64,000 bases of DNA from an uncultured Alphaproteobacteria bacterium (lineage in GTDB: Bacteria > Pseudomonadota > Alphaproteobacteria > UBA7985). Where the stretch lies: NCBI GenBank assembly GCA_905479265.1, contig CAJQLX010000004.1, positions 62,001 through 126,000 on the forward strand, in the 5' to 3' direction. Position numbers and translations under genes: made by a program. Shown here one piece after another: positions 53,029 to 61,494 of the stretch (positions are counted from its first letter, which is position 1; every line of letters begins with the position of its first letter). The notes under the pieces were generated by a model. The model had not been told where the DNA came from. It saw nothing but the letters and a program-made list of their open reading frames with translations, and did not search any database.

Positions 53029-53961
53029 TTAAAATGCGGAGATCAAGGCTTTGGCCTGCGCCAAAAACCGCTTATTGCGCGCCGGCGCACCATCCTCGCC
53101 CATGCGCGTGATGATCCAGCCAACATACGTCACCGCCCGCAAAGCCATAAAGAATTCCAGCCCACCCACGTCGAGCGTCCGCTGACTTTGATAGCCTTCG
53201 ATCAGCGCGGCTCGCAAATCGGTGAAGTCAGGTTCGACACGATGCTTTATCAGGGCTGTCGCAATATCGAACAGCCGAAACCCAAAGCCACCATCGTCGA
53301 AGTCGATCATGTAGAGGGTGCCGTCCTCTGCTCGCATGACGTTTTCCGGCACCAAATCGGCATGGATCAGGCCAAAATCCAGCGACTCTTGTTCCGTCGA
53401 CAAACGCGCAAGGGCGTTTTGGCGAAAGCGGATCAAGAGCTCGCGCAAGTCACGGTCAAGCGTGGGATTTTCCCAGAAGCGATCCCAGAGGGGCGCGTCG
53501 CCCAGTAAACCTGTCCGATCCCAAGACCAGCGTTCAAACCCCGCGGGCGGCGCCCACCGGTCGGATACGTCATGCAGCTTGGCCATTTCCACGCCCAGCG
53601 CATGAAACGTTTCCAGCCGGTTTGGAACATTCAGCGGCACGCCCAACATGCCCAACGGCGTGGCATTCAACCAACTGAGCATCGAAACTTGCGTGTCTTC
53701 AACCCGCTGCAGGGCCACGCCATCCAGTGCCGGAACCGGCGCAGGCACGTTCAGTCCGCCGGTGGCCAGTGCCGCCATCCATTGCAGCTCGGCTCTCAGC
53801 TCCGCGTCATTGCGATAGCCCGGACGGTGCAGGCGCAGGGCGAGACTTTGGCCCGTGGTTGCCGTGATGCGAAAGACCTCATTTTCCCGCTTCGCCACCA
53901 AATGAACTTGCGCATCGGACAAGCCCCACAGCGTCAAGGCGTGAGCAACAACGGGGTTCAT
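53029..53961 (-). CDS. Aminoglycoside phosphotransferase-family kinase (hydroxylysine kinase-like)
   Basis: 310 residues of the APH/choline kinase fold. The catalytic loop IHADLVPENVM gives His200, Asp202 and Asn207, and MIDFDDGGFGF supplies the metal-binding Asp220/Asp222. Residues NEVFRI near 27-32 belong to the nucleotide site. It overlaps the downstream-acting PLP enzyme gene by 4 bases (ATGA), and the pairing is the same as hydroxylysine kinase with its phospho-lyase. I infer that it phosphorylates the hydroxyl of an amino alcohol, here probably an aryl-ethanolamine given the hpa genes around it. Confidence 0.8.
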   Translation of the reverse strand: MNPVVAHALTLWGLSDAQVHLVAKRENEVFRITATTGQSLALRLHRPGYRNDAELRAELQWMAALATGGLNVPAPVPALDGVALQRVEDTQVSMLSWLNATPLGMLGVPLNVPNRLETFHALGVEMAKLHDVSDRWAPPAGFERWSWDRTGLLGDAPLWDRFWENPTLDRDLRELLIRFRQNALARLSTEQESLDFGLIHADLVPENVMRAEDGTLYMIDFDDGGFGFRLFDIATALIKHRVEPDFTDLRAALIEGYQSQRTLDVGGLEFFMALRAVTYVGWIITRMGEDGAPARNKRFLAQAKALISAF

Positions 53962-55253
53962 GGTTCCAGCGGCGTTTGGGCCAGCACCTCGTCCAACGTG
54001 CTGATCAAGTGATCGACGTTGGCCATACTGAACGGCATAGGTGGACGGATTTTCAGGGTGTTGCGGTGTCGGCCCAGCTTGGAGAGCAGAATGCCGCGCT
54101 CGCGCATGGCGTTGATGACCCGGTCGGTGAAAGCCGTGGCCGGCGTCTTTGCGGCGTGGTCCAAAACCATCTCTGCACCAAAGACCAGCCCCATCCCTCG
54201 TACATTACCAATCGCCGTGTGCTTCTGGGCCAGCCCCTCCATCTGGGTTCGGGCATAGGCACCGACAGTCGCGGCGTTGGTCATCAAGTCGGCGGCATCC
54301 ATTTCGTCCAAAACCGCCATCGCCGCCGCGCAGCTGACCGGGTTGCCGCCAAAGGTGTTGAAGTAGCGGAAACCGGTCCGAAAGGTCGCCATCATTTCCG
54401 GCGTCGTCACCACAGCACCGACCGGATGGCCGTTAGCCATAGGCTTTCCCATCGTAACGATGTCCGGCACGGCATCGAGCTTTTGATGCGCCCAGAAGTG
54501 CGTTCCCGTCCGCCCAAAACCGCTCTGAACCTCATCACAAATCAGGACGCCGCCCGCCTTGCGCACCACCTCCGCGACAGGCTTGAGCCAGCCATCGGGG
54601 ATATCGGGGAAACCTTCGTTGAGGAACATGGGGCAAATCAGCAGCGCGGCGAACCCTGTTCCATCCGCCTCCAAAGCTGCGATTTCGCGCTCCAGCGCTG
54701 CGACCAGCGAGGCAGCATCTGGATCCGGGTTTCGATAGCTGTCCGGAGCCGGGATAAAGCGAAAGAACTGCTCCAGCCCAAAGCCAAGCTCCGGCACATT
54801 GCTCCGAGAAAGCTGGCTGACCAGCGCGGTATTGCCGTGATAGGTGGCGTCTGTCGCGATGATCCCACGCTTACCCGTTGCCCCTTCGGCCATGCGCAAG
54901 GCAATGTCGTTGGCTTCCGACCCTGTGCAGGTCAAAATCGCCGTGGACAAGCTCTCGTCCATCGTCGCGGTTAGGCGCTCGATATAGTCGAGCATGCCTT
55001 CGTGGAGATAGCGCGTGTGGGTGTTGAGCGTGCTGGCTTGGGCGTGGATCGCCTCGACGACACGTGGGTTACAGTGCCCCACGTGGGGAACGTTGTTGTA
55101 GCAATCGAGGTACTTGCGCCCAGCGGCGTCCCACAGCCATACGCCCTCCCCCCGCACGATATGCACGGGGTCATCGTAGAACGTGGAAACATTCGGCCCC
55201 AACAGCCGCGCACGACGCTCGATCAGGGCTTGGGTGGATGCTTCCGCCGTCAT
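53958..55253 (-). CDS. Class III aminotransferase-fold PLP enzyme, probable amino-alcohol phosphate phospho-lyase
   Basis: 431 residues. The PLP lysine is Lys270 in TMGKPMANGHPV, and CDEVQSGFGRTG (239-250) holds Asp240. The segment NNVPHVGHCNP (53-63), then LNTHTRYLH (76-84), and the GKPMANGHP form are those of ethanolamine-phosphate and phosphohydroxylysine phospho-lyases, not of ordinary transaminases. The reaction would release ammonia and phosphate and leave an aldehyde. It is 5 bases after hpaI and coupled to the kinase gene, so the aldehyde probably enters the 4-hydroxyphenylacetate route. Confidence 0.85.
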   Translation of the reverse strand: MTAEASTQALIERRARLLGPNVSTFYDDPVHIVRGEGVWLWDAAGRKYLDCYNNVPHVGHCNPRVVEAIHAQASTLNTHTRYLHEGMLDYIERLTATMDESLSTAILTCTGSEANDIALRMAEGATGKRGIIATDATYHGNTALVSQLSRSNVPELGFGLEQFFRFIPAPDSYRNPDPDAASLVAALEREIAALEADGTGFAALLICPMFLNEGFPDIPDGWLKPVAEVVRKAGGVLICDEVQSGFGRTGTHFWAHQKLDAVPDIVTMGKPMANGHPVGAVVTTPEMMATFRTGFRYFNTFGGNPVSCAAAMAVLDEMDAADLMTNAATVGAYARTQMEGLAQKHTAIGNVRGMGLVFGAEMVLDHAAKTPATAFTDRVINAMRERGILLSKLGRHRNTLKIRPPMPFSMANVDHLISTLDEVLAQTPLEP

Positions 55254-55258
55254 GGGAC

Positions 55259-56080
55259 TTAGTAGCCTGAGCCAGCCGTAGGGGCCGGCTCAGCCGCCGC
55301 ATCGCCCTTGAGCAGTGCCTTGCGGTCCGCAGCCATCTTGCGCATGCCTTCGGCGTAGACAATGACGTCAACCGACACGGCAATAAAGTTCGCGCCCATA
55401 TCAACCCATTTCTTCGCTTCATCCGCATTGGTTGTCAGGATGCCGGCGGCTTTACCTGCGGCGCGGATCCGCGCGAGCGCGCTTTCGATGGTGGCTTGCA
55501 CTTCTGGCGCCCCCGTATTGCCCAGAAAGCCCATATCGGCAGCAAGGTCAGAGGGTCCGATGAACACGCCATCAACGCCCACCACTTTCAGGATATTGTC
55601 TAAGTCTTCCATAGCGGCGCGGCTCTCAACCTGCACCAGCAAGCAGATTTCGTCATTGGCCGTGGGCAGGTAGTCTTTGATCCCATTGAAGTCCGACGCA
55701 CGCGCCAAGCCAGCGCCCACACCTCGGTGCCCTTGGGGCGGGTATAGACAATCTCGAACCAGCTTTTTCGCCATCTCCGCGCTGTCCACCATCGGCATCA
55801 ACAGCGTCTGCACGCCCAAATCGAGCGCTTGCTTGACCATCCAGCTTTCGCCAATCGGCAACCGGACCACCGCATTCCGCCCCGCACCCTGTACGACCGC
55901 CACCTGAGAGAGGATCGTTGGAATGTCGTTAGGCGCGTGCTCGCCGTCGATCAAGAACCAGTCAAAGTCGGCGGTCGCTGCGGCTTCTGCGACGTAGGCA
56001 TCGGCGAAACCGAGCCACGTTCCGACTTGAACGTCATCGGTACGAAGGGCGGCTTTGAAAGCATTGGTGGGTGCAGGCAT
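55259..56080 (-). CDS. hpaI: 4-hydroxy-2-oxoheptanedioate aldolase
   Basis: 273 residues of class II metal-dependent HpcH/HpaI aldolases: TWLGFADAYVAEAAATADFD near 19-38, FLIDGEHAPND with the catalytic His, QVESRAAMEDLD with a metal-binding Glu, and VFIGPSDLAADMG. It splits 4-hydroxy-2-oxoheptane-1,7-dioate to pyruvate and succinate semialdehyde, the last step of the homoprotocatechuate pathway. It lies 18 bases after hpaH. Confidence 0.92.
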   Translation of the reverse strand: MPAPTNAFKAALRTDDVQVGTWLGFADAYVAEAAATADFDWFLIDGEHAPNDIPTILSQVAVVQGAGRNAVVRLPIGESWMVKQALDLGVQTLLMPMVDSAEMAKKLVRDCLYPPQGHRGVGAGLARASDFNGIKDYLPTANDEICLLVQVESRAAMEDLDNILKVVGVDGVFIGPSDLAADMGFLGNTGAPEVQATIESALARIRAAGKAAGILTTNADEAKKWVDMGANFIAVSVDVIVYAEGMRKMAADRKALLKGDAAAEPAPTAGSGY

Positions 56081-56098
56081 GGTTTGGTTTCTCCCTGA

Positions 56099-56905
56099 CT
56101 AAACAAAGCGACAAGACACAGAGCCAAATGGCCCGAAATCCGCGCTAATTTCACAGCCCTTTGGGGCTTGCACAGGCCGGATGAAGGAGCCGCTGAGCAC
56201 GACATCACCGGCGCTAATCTTGTCACCATAGGCCGCCAAGCGGTTGGCAAGCCAGACAATGCCCATAATCGGATCATCCAGCACACCAGCGCCCAAGCCG
56301 GTTTCTTCGACTTCTCCGTCGCGGCTGCAGATGGCCCCGACCCAGCGCAAATCAAAGTCATCAATGGCGTGGCGCTCGTCCCCCAGAACGATCCCGGCAT
56401 TGGCGGCGTTATCGCTGATGGTATCGGTGACTTTGCGGATCGCGCCCGTTTGGGGATCCTTGGGAATGATGCGGGTGTCGAGGATTTCCAGGCTCGGACA
56501 AACGGAGTCCGTGGCGGCAATAACGTCTTCGCGGGTGACATTTGGGCCGCTGAGGTCGGCTTTCATGATGAAGCAAATCTCCGCCTCGATCCGCGTTGCG
56601 ATAAACCGCGAGGTTGGCACGTCGCCGCCGTTCTCAAAGAACATGTCCTCGAACAACACACCGCTATCAGGAATATCGATGTTCAAGGCGTACTGCATCG
56701 CCTTGGACGTCAGCCCAATCTTCCACCCCTTGATCACGCGCCCAGCTTGGACAAAACGCTGAACCAAAGCGCTTTGGATGGCATAAGCGTCTTCGAGGTC
56801 GAGCCCAGGATGATCTTGCGAGATAATCGGGATCTGGCTCTGGCTCTGGTCCGCCTCGTACAAGGCGTGGGCAAAGGCGTCGCGTTGGGTATCAGTCAGG
56901 CTCAT
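56099..56905 (-). CDS. hpaH: 2-oxo-hepta-3-ene-1,7-dioate hydratase
   Basis: 268 residues of the MhpD/HpaH hydratase family: WKIGLTSKAMQYALNIDIPDSGVLFED (about 61-87, in parts), RIEAEICFIMKADLSGP near 104-120 with metal-binding Glu residues, and NAANAGIVLGDERHAIDDFDLR near 165-186. It adds water to the oxo-hepta-dienoate from HpaG. It is placed between hpaG and hpaI as expected for the pathway order. Confidence 0.93.
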   Translation of the reverse strand: MSLTDTQRDAFAHALYEADQSQSQIPIISQDHPGLDLEDAYAIQSALVQRFVQAGRVIKGWKIGLTSKAMQYALNIDIPDSGVLFEDMFFENGGDVPTSRFIATRIEAEICFIMKADLSGPNVTREDVIAATDSVCPSLEILDTRIIPKDPQTGAIRKVTDTISDNAANAGIVLGDERHAIDDFDLRWVGAICSRDGEVEETGLGAGVLDDPIMGIVWLANRLAAYGDKISAGDVVLSGSFIRPVQAPKGCEISADFGPFGSVSCRFV

Positions 56906-56928
56906 GGTTAGACGTCCGTTCTATGCCC

Positions 56929-57786
56929 TTAAAGGCTTTCATCTTCGATGCCGTTGCGCAAGACACCAATGGTCGGCACCTCGATTTCAACCACGTCACC
57001 GGGCTTGAGCCATTGTGGTGGATCAAGCCGCGCCCCTGCGCCTGTTGGCGTTCCGGTGACGATCATGTCGCCGGGGTTTAGCGTGGTGAAGGTCGAGATG
57101 TAGTTAATGATCTTGGTAAAGGAAAAGACCATGTTTGCCGTATTGTCGTGCTGTCGCACGTCGCCATTCACGCGGGTTTCCAGCGTCACACCGTGGATCA
57201 TATCCGGCCCTGTGAACGGCATCAGCCACGGCCCCATCGACGCCGAACGGTCCCAGTTCTTGCCCTGCGTCACGTTAAACTTGGCATGCCGAACCCAGTC
57301 GCGCAGCGTGCCTTCGTTGCACAGCGTTACCGCCGCGATGTGATCATAGGCCTCGGCTTCTGGAATCCGCCGTCCGCCCTTACCGATGACAATGACAATC
57401 TCGCCTTCATAGTCCAACTGCTCGGTTTCGGGGGGGCGAACGAGGTTTTCTTCGGTGCCGTTGAACCCAGAAATAAAACGGGGGAACAAGGACATGTACG
57501 TTGGCGCGCCAGAGCCGTCTTTGTACTCACTGTTCCGATCAGGGTAATTCACGCCCACGCACAGGATTTTACCCGGACGGGTCAGCGGCGGCAGCATCTT
57601 TACCTCGCTGACGGCATAGTCCTGCTGGTCCGTCACCGTCGCGGCCAGCGCGTCCCAAGCCATGTCTTCAGCAACATCGCTCAGGTCGAGCCAATCGCCA
57701 TCGCTGAGGTCGCAAATATGCGTCTCCCCCACCATGGCACCAAACTTCGGTAAACCGTCTTTTGTCTCAAAGGAAACGTAACGCAT
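56929..57786 (-). CDS. hpaG: Fumarylacetoacetate hydrolase-family decarboxylase/isomerase (HpaG type)
   Basis: 285 residues of the FAH family. ILCVGVNYPDRNSEYKDG near 94-111 and DYEGEIVIVIGKGG near 149-162 (metal-binding Asp/Glu) are clear. In the pathway it would decarboxylate 5-oxopent-3-ene-1,2,5-tricarboxylate. The E. coli HpaG is a tandem two-domain protein of about 430 residues, while this one is a single domain. It sits between hpaD and hpaH, which supports the assignment. Confidence 0.85.
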   Translation of the reverse strand: MRYVSFETKDGLPKFGAMVGETHICDLSDGDWLDLSDVAEDMAWDALAATVTDQQDYAVSEVKMLPPLTRPGKILCVGVNYPDRNSEYKDGSGAPTYMSLFPRFISGFNGTEENLVRPPETEQLDYEGEIVIVIGKGGRRIPEAEAYDHIAAVTLCNEGTLRDWVRHAKFNVTQGKNWDRSASMGPWLMPFTGPDMIHGVTLETRVNGDVRQHDNTANMVFSFTKIINYISTFTTLNPGDMIVTGTPTGAGARLDPPQWLKPGDVVEIEVPTIGVLRNGIEDESL

Positions 57787-57804
57787 CGTCGGGCAACTCC
57801 GGGG

Positions 57805-58785
57805 TCAGGGGGCGATAATGGGGGTGGCGTTTAGGTCGGCTTCGCGGGGCTCAAGGCCTTCGAAAACCATGCCATGCTCAAACCACGACCGAGGCGCAGG
57901 CGCGCCCCACAGCGTCTGGCGCTGCTTGTCGGTCAGATCCCAGCGGATCGGCTCGTGGTCCGGATCAATGGTCTGGTAGTCCGAGCAATAAATCTCGGTT
58001 CGGTGGCCGTCTGGATCGAGAATATAGAGGAAGAACGCATTGGAAATCCCATGCCGCCCCGGTCCACGCTCGATGTTATCCACGTAGCCCGTGGTCGCCA
58101 TCAGGTCGAGCAGATCGATGATGGCCAAGGGCGTTGGCACCCAGAACGCCGTGTGGTGCATTCGGGGGCCGGTGCCGTTGGTAAAGGCAACATCATGAAC
58201 GCCGCCTTTGCGATGCAACCACGCAGCCCACAGGCGGCCCGTATCCTCGTCTTCGGTGTACTCGGTCGTGCGAAAGCCAAAGTCTTGATAAAAGCTCACG
58301 CTGTCATCGACATTGGGTGAAAACAGGTTGAAGTGGTCAATCCGCAGCGGTCGCACGCCGCGATACAGGCTGTATTTCTGGTGAACCGTCTCTAACCGCT
58401 CCATATCGCGGTAGAACTCCACCGGAACCCCGTGATTGTCACGCAGGCGCAAAGTCCGGCCCTGAAACGGGCGATCGACCCACTCGGTTGCCACGCCCTT
58501 GCCTTCAAAATAGCCTTTGGCCCGGTCAAGATCGGCATCGTCCCACACCTTGTATGACGTGTACTTCACACACGGCTTTGGCCCTTTGGTCAGGATCATG
58601 CAGTGATGACCGCGCTCTTCCAACGCACGCAAGAAGATCTGATTGCTGTCTTCATGGGTGACCAGCAGCCCGAGCGTCTCCACGTAAAAATGCCGGCTCG
58701 CCGCGAGGTCCGTCACGACCAGCTCAATATGGCTCAGTCTAACTGTGTTGAACGGCGGATAGAGGTTAAACGCAGGAATAGGCAT
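57805..58785 (-). CDS. hpaD: Homoprotocatechuate 2,3-dioxygenase, VOC (type I extradiol) class
   Basis: 326 residues in the two-domain vicinal-oxygen-chelate layout. Candidate metal ligands are His151 (IDHFNL), His211 (MHHTAFW) and Glu264 (RTEIYCSDY), at positions close to those of the Brevibacterium and Arthrobacter enzymes. It cleaves the ring of 3,4-dihydroxyphenylacetate between C2 and C3. The E. coli HpaD belongs to the unrelated LigB class, so this operon uses the other solution. It lies between hpaE and hpaG, each within 20 bases. Confidence 0.9.
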   Translation of the reverse strand: MPIPAFNLYPPFNTVRLSHIELVVTDLAASRHFYVETLGLLVTHEDSNQIFLRALEERGHHCMILTKGPKPCVKYTSYKVWDDADLDRAKGYFEGKGVATEWVDRPFQGRTLRLRDNHGVPVEFYRDMERLETVHQKYSLYRGVRPLRIDHFNLFSPNVDDSVSFYQDFGFRTTEYTEDEDTGRLWAAWLHRKGGVHDVAFTNGTGPRMHHTAFWVPTPLAIIDLLDLMATTGYVDNIERGPGRHGISNAFFLYILDPDGHRTEIYCSDYQTIDPDHEPIRWDLTDKQRQTLWGAPAPRSWFEHGMVFEGLEPREADLNATPIIAP

Positions 58786-58790
58786 GACTC

Positions 58791-60299
58791 TTAACCTCCC
58801 AACTTTGGAATGCGGTGCTGTGACGTCGCAAAGGCAATGTTCTTGGTCTCCATATAGAAATCAAAGGACCAATCTCCGCCATCGCGGCCAATACCCGAAG
58901 ACTTGTTGCCACCAAAGGGCGATGGCAAGTGGCGCAGGTTCTCTGAGTTGACCCAGATCATGCCGGCGTCTAGCTGATCGGTGAAGCGCAACGCGCGGGT
59001 GACATCGGCAGTCCAGACGTATCCCGACAAACCGTAGGCCACGCCATTGGCCATCGCCAACGCGTCTTCTTCGGTGTCAAAGGGGATGGCCGTCAGCACG
59101 GGGCCAAAAATCTCTTCTTGGGCGATGCGCATGTCGTTGGTGGCGTTGGTGAACAGCGTCGGACCAACAAAACAGCCCTCGGTGCCAATCTTCTCCCCGC
59201 CCATGGCGATGGTTGCGCCTTCCTCACGGGCAATGTCGAAGTATTCCAGCACTTTCTTCTCGTGGACGGGGTGGATCAGCGGACCAATGGTTGTCTCTGG
59301 GTCCAGCGGATGCCCCACTTTGATGCCCTTTGCCTTGTCGACCACCATCTGCACAAATTCATCATGAATGCTGCGCTGGACCAGCAAACGGCTTGAGGAT
59401 GTACACCGCTCGCCGTTCAGGGAGTAAATCATGAACACCGCAGCATCCGCAGCGCGGTCGAGATCAGCGTCTTCAAAGACCACCACCGGGTTTTTGCCGC
59501 CCAACTCAAAATGCACGCGTTTGAGCGTATCAGCGGCCTGTTTCATGATCATTGAACCCGTGCGACTTTCGCCAACAAAGCCGATGGCGCGGATCGCTGG
59601 ATGCTCAGTCAGGGCTTTACCCGCGACTTCACCCATGCCGTTGACCGTGTTCCAAACACCGGGTGGAAGCCCGGCTTCTTCCGCGATTTCAACCAACAAA
59701 CGCGCCGTCAGGGGGGAGAACTCAGCAGGCTTGTGAACCACCGTACAGCCGCAAGCCAACGCTGGCGCAATCTTCCACGTGGACAGCATGAACGGCGTGT
59801 TCCACGGCGTGATGATCCCCACCGGCCCCAACGGAACGCGGTTTGTCACGTTCAACTGATTGTTACCATACAGCGATTGCCCGTCACGCGCACTCGGCGC
59901 GCGGTCGGCAAAGAAGCGGAAGTTGTCCGCAGCGCGCAGAGCCGCCTTGGACATGAAACGCAGCGATTGGCCGGTATCCAAGGCTTCAAGGAAAGCAATC
60001 TCTTCCTTACGCGCAACAATCCCGTCGGCAATGGCGTGCAGGATGCGGCGACGCTCCGTGCCCGGTGTTGCCGCCCAATCGGCAAAGGCCGCTTTGGCGG
60101 ATGTGCAAGCCGCATCGACGTCTTCCGCCGTCCCTTGCGCCACCGTCGCCAGCGGTGACATGTCGACCGGTGAAAAGCTGTCGAACGTCTTGCCATCACT
60201 GGACAGGACATCTTGGCCACCAATCCGATGATGGATTGGACCGCTCTGGAACTGTTTCAGGTAGGCATCAGCCTTGGCTAAATTCTCTTCCAAAGTCAT
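58791..60299 (-). CDS. hpaE: 5-carboxymethyl-2-hydroxymuconate semialdehyde dehydrogenase
   Basis: 502 residues of the ALDH superfamily. TPWNTPFMLSTWKIAPAL (coenzyme loop), HFELGGKNPVV (catalytic Glu) and NGERCTSSSRLLVQ (catalytic Cys) are present. GGGAGA precedes the ATG. It oxidises the ring-cleavage semialdehyde made by HpaD. Its place between hpaF and hpaD makes the assignment firm. Confidence 0.93.
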   Translation of the reverse strand: MTLEENLAKADAYLKQFQSGPIHHRIGGQDVLSSDGKTFDSFSPVDMSPLATVAQGTAEDVDAACTSAKAAFADWAATPGTERRRILHAIADGIVARKEEIAFLEALDTGQSLRFMSKAALRAADNFRFFADRAPSARDGQSLYGNNQLNVTNRVPLGPVGIITPWNTPFMLSTWKIAPALACGCTVVHKPAEFSPLTARLLVEIAEEAGLPPGVWNTVNGMGEVAGKALTEHPAIRAIGFVGESRTGSMIMKQAADTLKRVHFELGGKNPVVVFEDADLDRAADAAVFMIYSLNGERCTSSSRLLVQRSIHDEFVQMVVDKAKGIKVGHPLDPETTIGPLIHPVHEKKVLEYFDIAREEGATIAMGGEKIGTEGCFVGPTLFTNATNDMRIAQEEIFGPVLTAIPFDTEEDALAMANGVAYGLSGYVWTADVTRALRFTDQLDAGMIWVNSENLRHLPSPFGGNKSSGIGRDGGDWSFDFYMETKNIAFATSQHRIPKLGG

Positions 60300-60323
60300 C
60301 GCAGATCATCTCCCTTTCGAGCT

Positions 60324-60725
60324 TTAGTGGCTCGATTTATTCTCGTCCTTCAGACGTGGATGAACGGTGTTCCGTTTCCAGCTCAAGGCAGCGTTATTTT
60401 CGAAAATTTCCATGGAAAGCATGAAGTACGCATCCCCCAAGCGCTCGGCAAAGAAGGCCTCTGCTGCCGCATAGATGTGCGCACCCGCGCGCTGCTGCTC
60501 CGCCAACGTGCGCCCCTGCCCGATGTAGACTTGCATCGCGACAAAGGCGTTGCTGGGGTGTCGATCCGCGACGCTTTCATGATCGGCGCGAAAGGCACGG
60601 ACGCGAATGCCGGCCAATGGGAACAGCTTTGTTTCGACAATCGCCTCGTTCAGCGCATGACACAGCGCGCCCATGTCGTGGCTGTCATCAAGCTGCGGCG
60701 AATATTGAATGGATACGTGCGGCAT
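60324..60725 (-). CDS. hpaF: 5-carboxymethyl-2-hydroxymuconate isomerase
   Basis: About 133 residues of the tautomerase superfamily. Two ATG codons follow one another; the second, at 60725, is 6 bases from GGAGA and leaves Pro as the first residue after Met removal (PHVSIQYSPQL), which is the catalytic base of the family. It isomerises the HpaE product. It is the first structural gene of the hpa operon, with a perfect TTAACATGTTAA palindrome 19 bases upstream. Confidence 0.9.
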   Translation of the reverse strand: MPHVSIQYSPQLDDSHDMGALCHALNEAIVETKLFPLAGIRVRAFRADHESVADRHPSNAFVAMQVYIGQGRTLAEQQRAGAHIYAAAEAFFAERLGDAYFMLSMEIFENNAALSWKRNTVHPRLKDENKSSH

Positions 60726-60743
60726 CATCTCTCTCCACTATAG

Positions 60744-60755
60744 TTAACATGTTAA
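60744..60755. promoter_or_regulatory. Palindromic operator before hpaF
   Basis: TTAACATGTTAA is a perfect 12-bp palindrome between the marR stop and the hpaF start. Its form and place fit a MarR-family operator for the hpa operon. Confidence 0.65.
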
Positions 60756-60798
60756 GCACAAGGAGGCGGCGGGTCAATGACCCGATTTTGAACCCGGC

Positions 60799-61227
60799 TC
60801 AATCCAGCAATTCTTCAAGCAAATCGAGAATGGTCTCTAGCTTTTCCTTGCCCATGCGGGCTTCGAGTGCCGCGAAAATGGCTGCCGACTGTTCTGCATG
60901 ACGGGCCAAAATCACCCGTCCCGCTCCAGAAATGCCCACCAACGTCTTGCGTCGATCACTGACGTCCTCTTTACGAACAATCAGCCCATCAGATTCCATG
61001 GTCTTGAGAATGCGTGACAGGCTGGGAAGGTGGAGGCACGCTTCTGAGGCGATAACCGTTGGCTCGATCTCGCCAATTTCTTCCAACACACGCAGCACAC
61101 GCCATTTCTGCTCGGTCACGCCACTTTCTGCGAGCATGCTTCGAATAGGCACCATAACCTCTTCGCGCGCCCGCAGCAGCGCGATCGGTAAGGATCGTTT
61201 GGTTTTTCTAAATGCAGAATATGACAT
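60799..61227 (-). CDS. hpaR: MarR-family regulator, likely homoprotocatechuate operon repressor
   Basis: About 142 residues from ATG 61227, which has GAGGA 8 bases upstream; the frame to 61248 lacks one. The winged HTH spans about 45-90 (VTEQKWRVLRVLEEIGEIEP, then LPSLSRILKTMESDGLI) with the wing VSDRRKTLVGISGAG. It is directly upstream of hpaF and in the same direction as in known hpaR-hpa arrangements. The palindrome at 60744 is its most likely site. Confidence 0.87.
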   Translation of the reverse strand: MSYSAFRKTKRSLPIALLRAREEVMVPIRSMLAESGVTEQKWRVLRVLEEIGEIEPTVIASEACLHLPSLSRILKTMESDGLIVRKEDVSDRRKTLVGISGAGRVILARHAEQSAAIFAALEARMGKEKLETILDLLEELLD

Positions 61228-61445
61228 TGAGAAATCCTCTAGCATCACTCATACAACTTAGGCAAAAATCGGTTATTCGCATCCAGCCCCACGACGCCGG
61301 TCAAAAGGCAGCGATCCATCGCTGATAGCGTTCATATCGCGCATTTTTGTCCCTGCAAATAGACTTCTATTGGAGATTTCTGCTACTAGCACTATATCCG
61401 CTTGCTGCTTTTCGCTGATCTTGTATTCTGCGCTGAAGGCAAAAA

Positions 61446-61459
61446 AGAAAGCGCTTGCA
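61446..61459. promoter_or_regulatory. LacI-type operator before the second TRAP operon
   Basis: AGAAAGCGCTTGCA matches the 6071 palindrome at 12 of 14 positions and lies 35 bases before the dctQ ATG. It suggests control by a LacI-family regulator, either the one at 6189 or one outside the window. Confidence 0.55.
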
Positions 61460-61494
61460 TTCTTCGATAATTGCCAGGTTTTGAGAGGAACTCA

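Noticed and set aside
56763-56776. CCAAAGCGCTTTGG, another palindrome with the LacI-like core
   Set aside because: It is inside hpaH coding sequence, away from any start, and is probably chance; it shows the background rate of the core motif.
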